NCBI GenBank assembly: GCA_030830465.1
Contig: JAURMY010000236.1
Span: 1-7,923, forward strand
DNA from: Alphaproteobacteria bacterium
GTDB lineage: Bacteria > Pseudomonadota > Alphaproteobacteria > Rhodobacterales > Rhodobacteraceae
Length of the DNA: 7,923 nt
Reading direction: 5' to 3'
The notes under the pieces are model-generated. The model was given only the letters and a program-made list of their open reading frames with translations, searched no databases and was not told where the DNA came from. Below are positions 7,033 to 7,923 of this stretch, one piece after another. The stretch's first letter is position 1, and every line of letters starts with the position of its first letter. The position numbers and the translations under genes were made by a program.

Positions 7033-7701
7033 ATGACGGTTCTGATCACAGGCGCCAACCGGGGTGTCGGGCTTGAACTTGCCCGCCATTATTCAAACGC
7101 CGGCACCGGGGTGATTGCGACAACGCGGGGCGAAATACCTGCCGATCTGAAGGACCGGGCCGAATGGCACCGGTTGGATGTCACCGATCCCGCGTCGCAC
7201 AAAACGCTTGCGGCGGCTTTGGATGGCCGCAGTCTTGATCTGTTGATCTGCAACGCGGGCGTTCTGCTGGACCGGCGGCAATCCCTGGCGGATGGCTATG
7301 ACGCGCAGCTCTGGGCCGATACCTTTGCCGTGAATGTCACCGGTGTGTTCCTGACCGTACAGGCGCTATTGCCGAACTTGTCCCAAGCAAAGGGCGCGAA
7401 AATCGCCGTTATCGCCTCAAAGATGGGGTCGGATCATCACGCCAGCGGCGGGTCGCTGATTTACCGCGCCTCAAAGGCGGCCGCCGTCAATCTGGTGCGA
7501 AATCTGGCCTGTGATCTGACCGGCACAGAAATCAGCATCGGCGCCTTTCATCCGGGTTGGGTGCAAACCGACATGGGTGGTGCAAGCGCCGATATAACGC
7601 CGCAAACTTCGGCAAAAGGTCTGGCCGGCGCGATTGCCACCCTTTCCCCGGCGACAAGCGGCAGCTTTCTGAATTATGACGGCACGCCGATCGCCTTCTG
7701 A
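7033..7701 (+). CDS. Short-chain dehydrogenase/reductase (SDR), C-factor/sniffer-like
   Basis: A 222-aa classical-type SDR that probably reduces a carbonyl or oxidises an alcohol with NAD(P)H; cytoplasmic. The cofactor motif TGANRGVG is at residues 6-13, LDVTD at 48-52, NAG at 74-76, and the active-site set is Asn101, Ser129 and the Tyr144-xxx-Lys148 pair. [10 protein letters not shown] (174-183) is the segment after the active site. The compact length and the ending [13 protein letters not shown] resemble C-factor-like carbonyl reductases rather than the 250-aa FabG type. Arg32 after strand 2 hints at NADPH but is not decisive. A strong AGGAGA (7023-7028) overlaps the stop of the DUF1178 gene and lies 4 bases before the ATG. 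Substrate cannot be read from the sequence. Confidence 0.9.
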   Translation: MTVLITGANRGVGLELARHYSNAGTGVIATTRGEIPADLKDRAEWHRLDVTDPASHKTLAAALDGRSLDLLICNAGVLLDRRQSLADGYDAQLWADTFAVNVTGVFLTVQALLPNLSQAKGAKIAVIASKMGSDHHASGGSLIYRASKAAAVNLVRNLACDLTGTEISIGAFHPGWVQTDMGGASADITPQTSAKGLAGAIATLSPATSGSFLNYDGTPIAF

Positions 7702-7720
7702 CCGGCGCTGACCAAGCCAC

Positions 7721-7749
7721 TTGCCCTTGTTCGCGCGCCCGACTATGTA
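7721..7749 (+). promoter_or_regulatory. Candidate lysC promoter
   Basis: TTGCCC (7721-7726) and TATGTA (7744-7749) are 17 bases apart in the 86-base gap before lysC. The -35 keeps the TTG core that matters most in alphaproteobacterial promoters; the -10 is a 3-of-6 match. A start near 7756 gives a leader of about 32 bases, too short for a lysine riboswitch, and none is seen. Confidence 0.38.
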
Positions 7750-7787
7750 GCGCACGGATTTTACGGAACTTCCCAAGGGATGGCGCA

Positions 7788-7923
7788 ATGCCCCGATTGG
7801 TAATGAAATTTGGCGGCACCTCGGTGGCCGACCTTGACCGGATCAAGAACGCCGCACTGAAAGTGCAGCGCGAGGTTGAAAACGGCTTTGACGTCATCGT
7901 GATCGTGTCGGCCATGTCCGGCA
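7788..7923 (+). CDS. lysC: Aspartate kinase, N-terminal 45 residues (runs off the window)
   Basis: Aspartokinase phosphorylates aspartate, the first step toward lysine, threonine, methionine and diaminopimelate. The visible protein starts [19 protein letters not shown] and continues to [16 protein letters not shown] at residues 7-12 is the nucleotide/aspartate-binding signature of the amino-acid kinase fold, and VSAMSG is the next conserved block. AAGGGA (7775-7780) lies 7 bases before the ATG; an out-of-frame ATG at 7780 is ignored. A stand-alone lysC of about 410 aa with C-terminal ACT domains is typical for the group, but the rest is outside the window, so a fusion cannot be excluded. Transcription probably starts from the promoter at 7721-7749. 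Confidence 0.95.
   Translation, partial: MPRLVMKFGGTSVADLDRIKNAALKVQREVENGFDVIVIVSAMSG

Overview
The window reads as a gene-dense chromosomal segment of an alphaproteobacterium, most likely a member of the Rhodobacterales. The main reasons are a clear GcrA cell-cycle regulator (a family confined to Alphaproteobacteria), GC-rich coding sequence with GC-rich wobble positions, marked scarcity of the CcrM site GANTC (two copies found by eye in 7.9 kb), and a familiar mix of housekeeping genes. I see no tRNA, rRNA, CRISPR array, transposase, phage gene or other mobile-element gene.

Layout. Bases 1-80 look like the 3' end of an unidentified plus-strand gene. A full-length 4-hydroxybenzoate 3-monooxygenase (pobA, 140-1312) follows. 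Its 224-base downstream gap holds the most striking non-coding structure here, a 99-base nested imperfect palindrome (1324-1422). It overlaps the ribosome-binding site and start of a possible 46-codon ORF whose stop overlaps the start of a rhomboid intramembrane protease gene (1537-2268). The rhomboid gene meets argF tail to tail, with both stop codons inside one CTAA.

The minus-strand block runs from an ABC-2 type permease (4448-5260) to argD (3188-4363) to argF (2265-3191). argD and argF share an ATGA overlap and encode the acetylornithine aminotransferase and ornithine carbamoyltransferase steps of arginine synthesis. The permease has no ATPase partner in the window. The 84-base gap ahead of argD contains the only intergenic GANTC of the window.

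The permease and gcrA (5390-5962, plus strand) diverge from a 129-base spacer. A perfect 10-bp inverted repeat in it carries plausible -35/-10 elements for both directions. Downstream on the plus strand lie a Nudix hydrolase (6023-6484), a DUF1178 protein (6593-7024) with a short-chain dehydrogenase 8 bases after it (7033-7701), and the first 45 codons of aspartate kinase (lysC, from 7788), preceded by its own likely promoter.

Nothing in the protein content points to a new multi-gene system; the genes are ordinary core or catabolic functions. The items deserving a second look are non-coding: the nested palindrome after pobA, the bidirectional palindromic promoter at gcrA, and the GANTC upstream of argD. 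Smaller points are a non-canonical Nudix box and an SMH in place of the usual SMG motif in ArgF.
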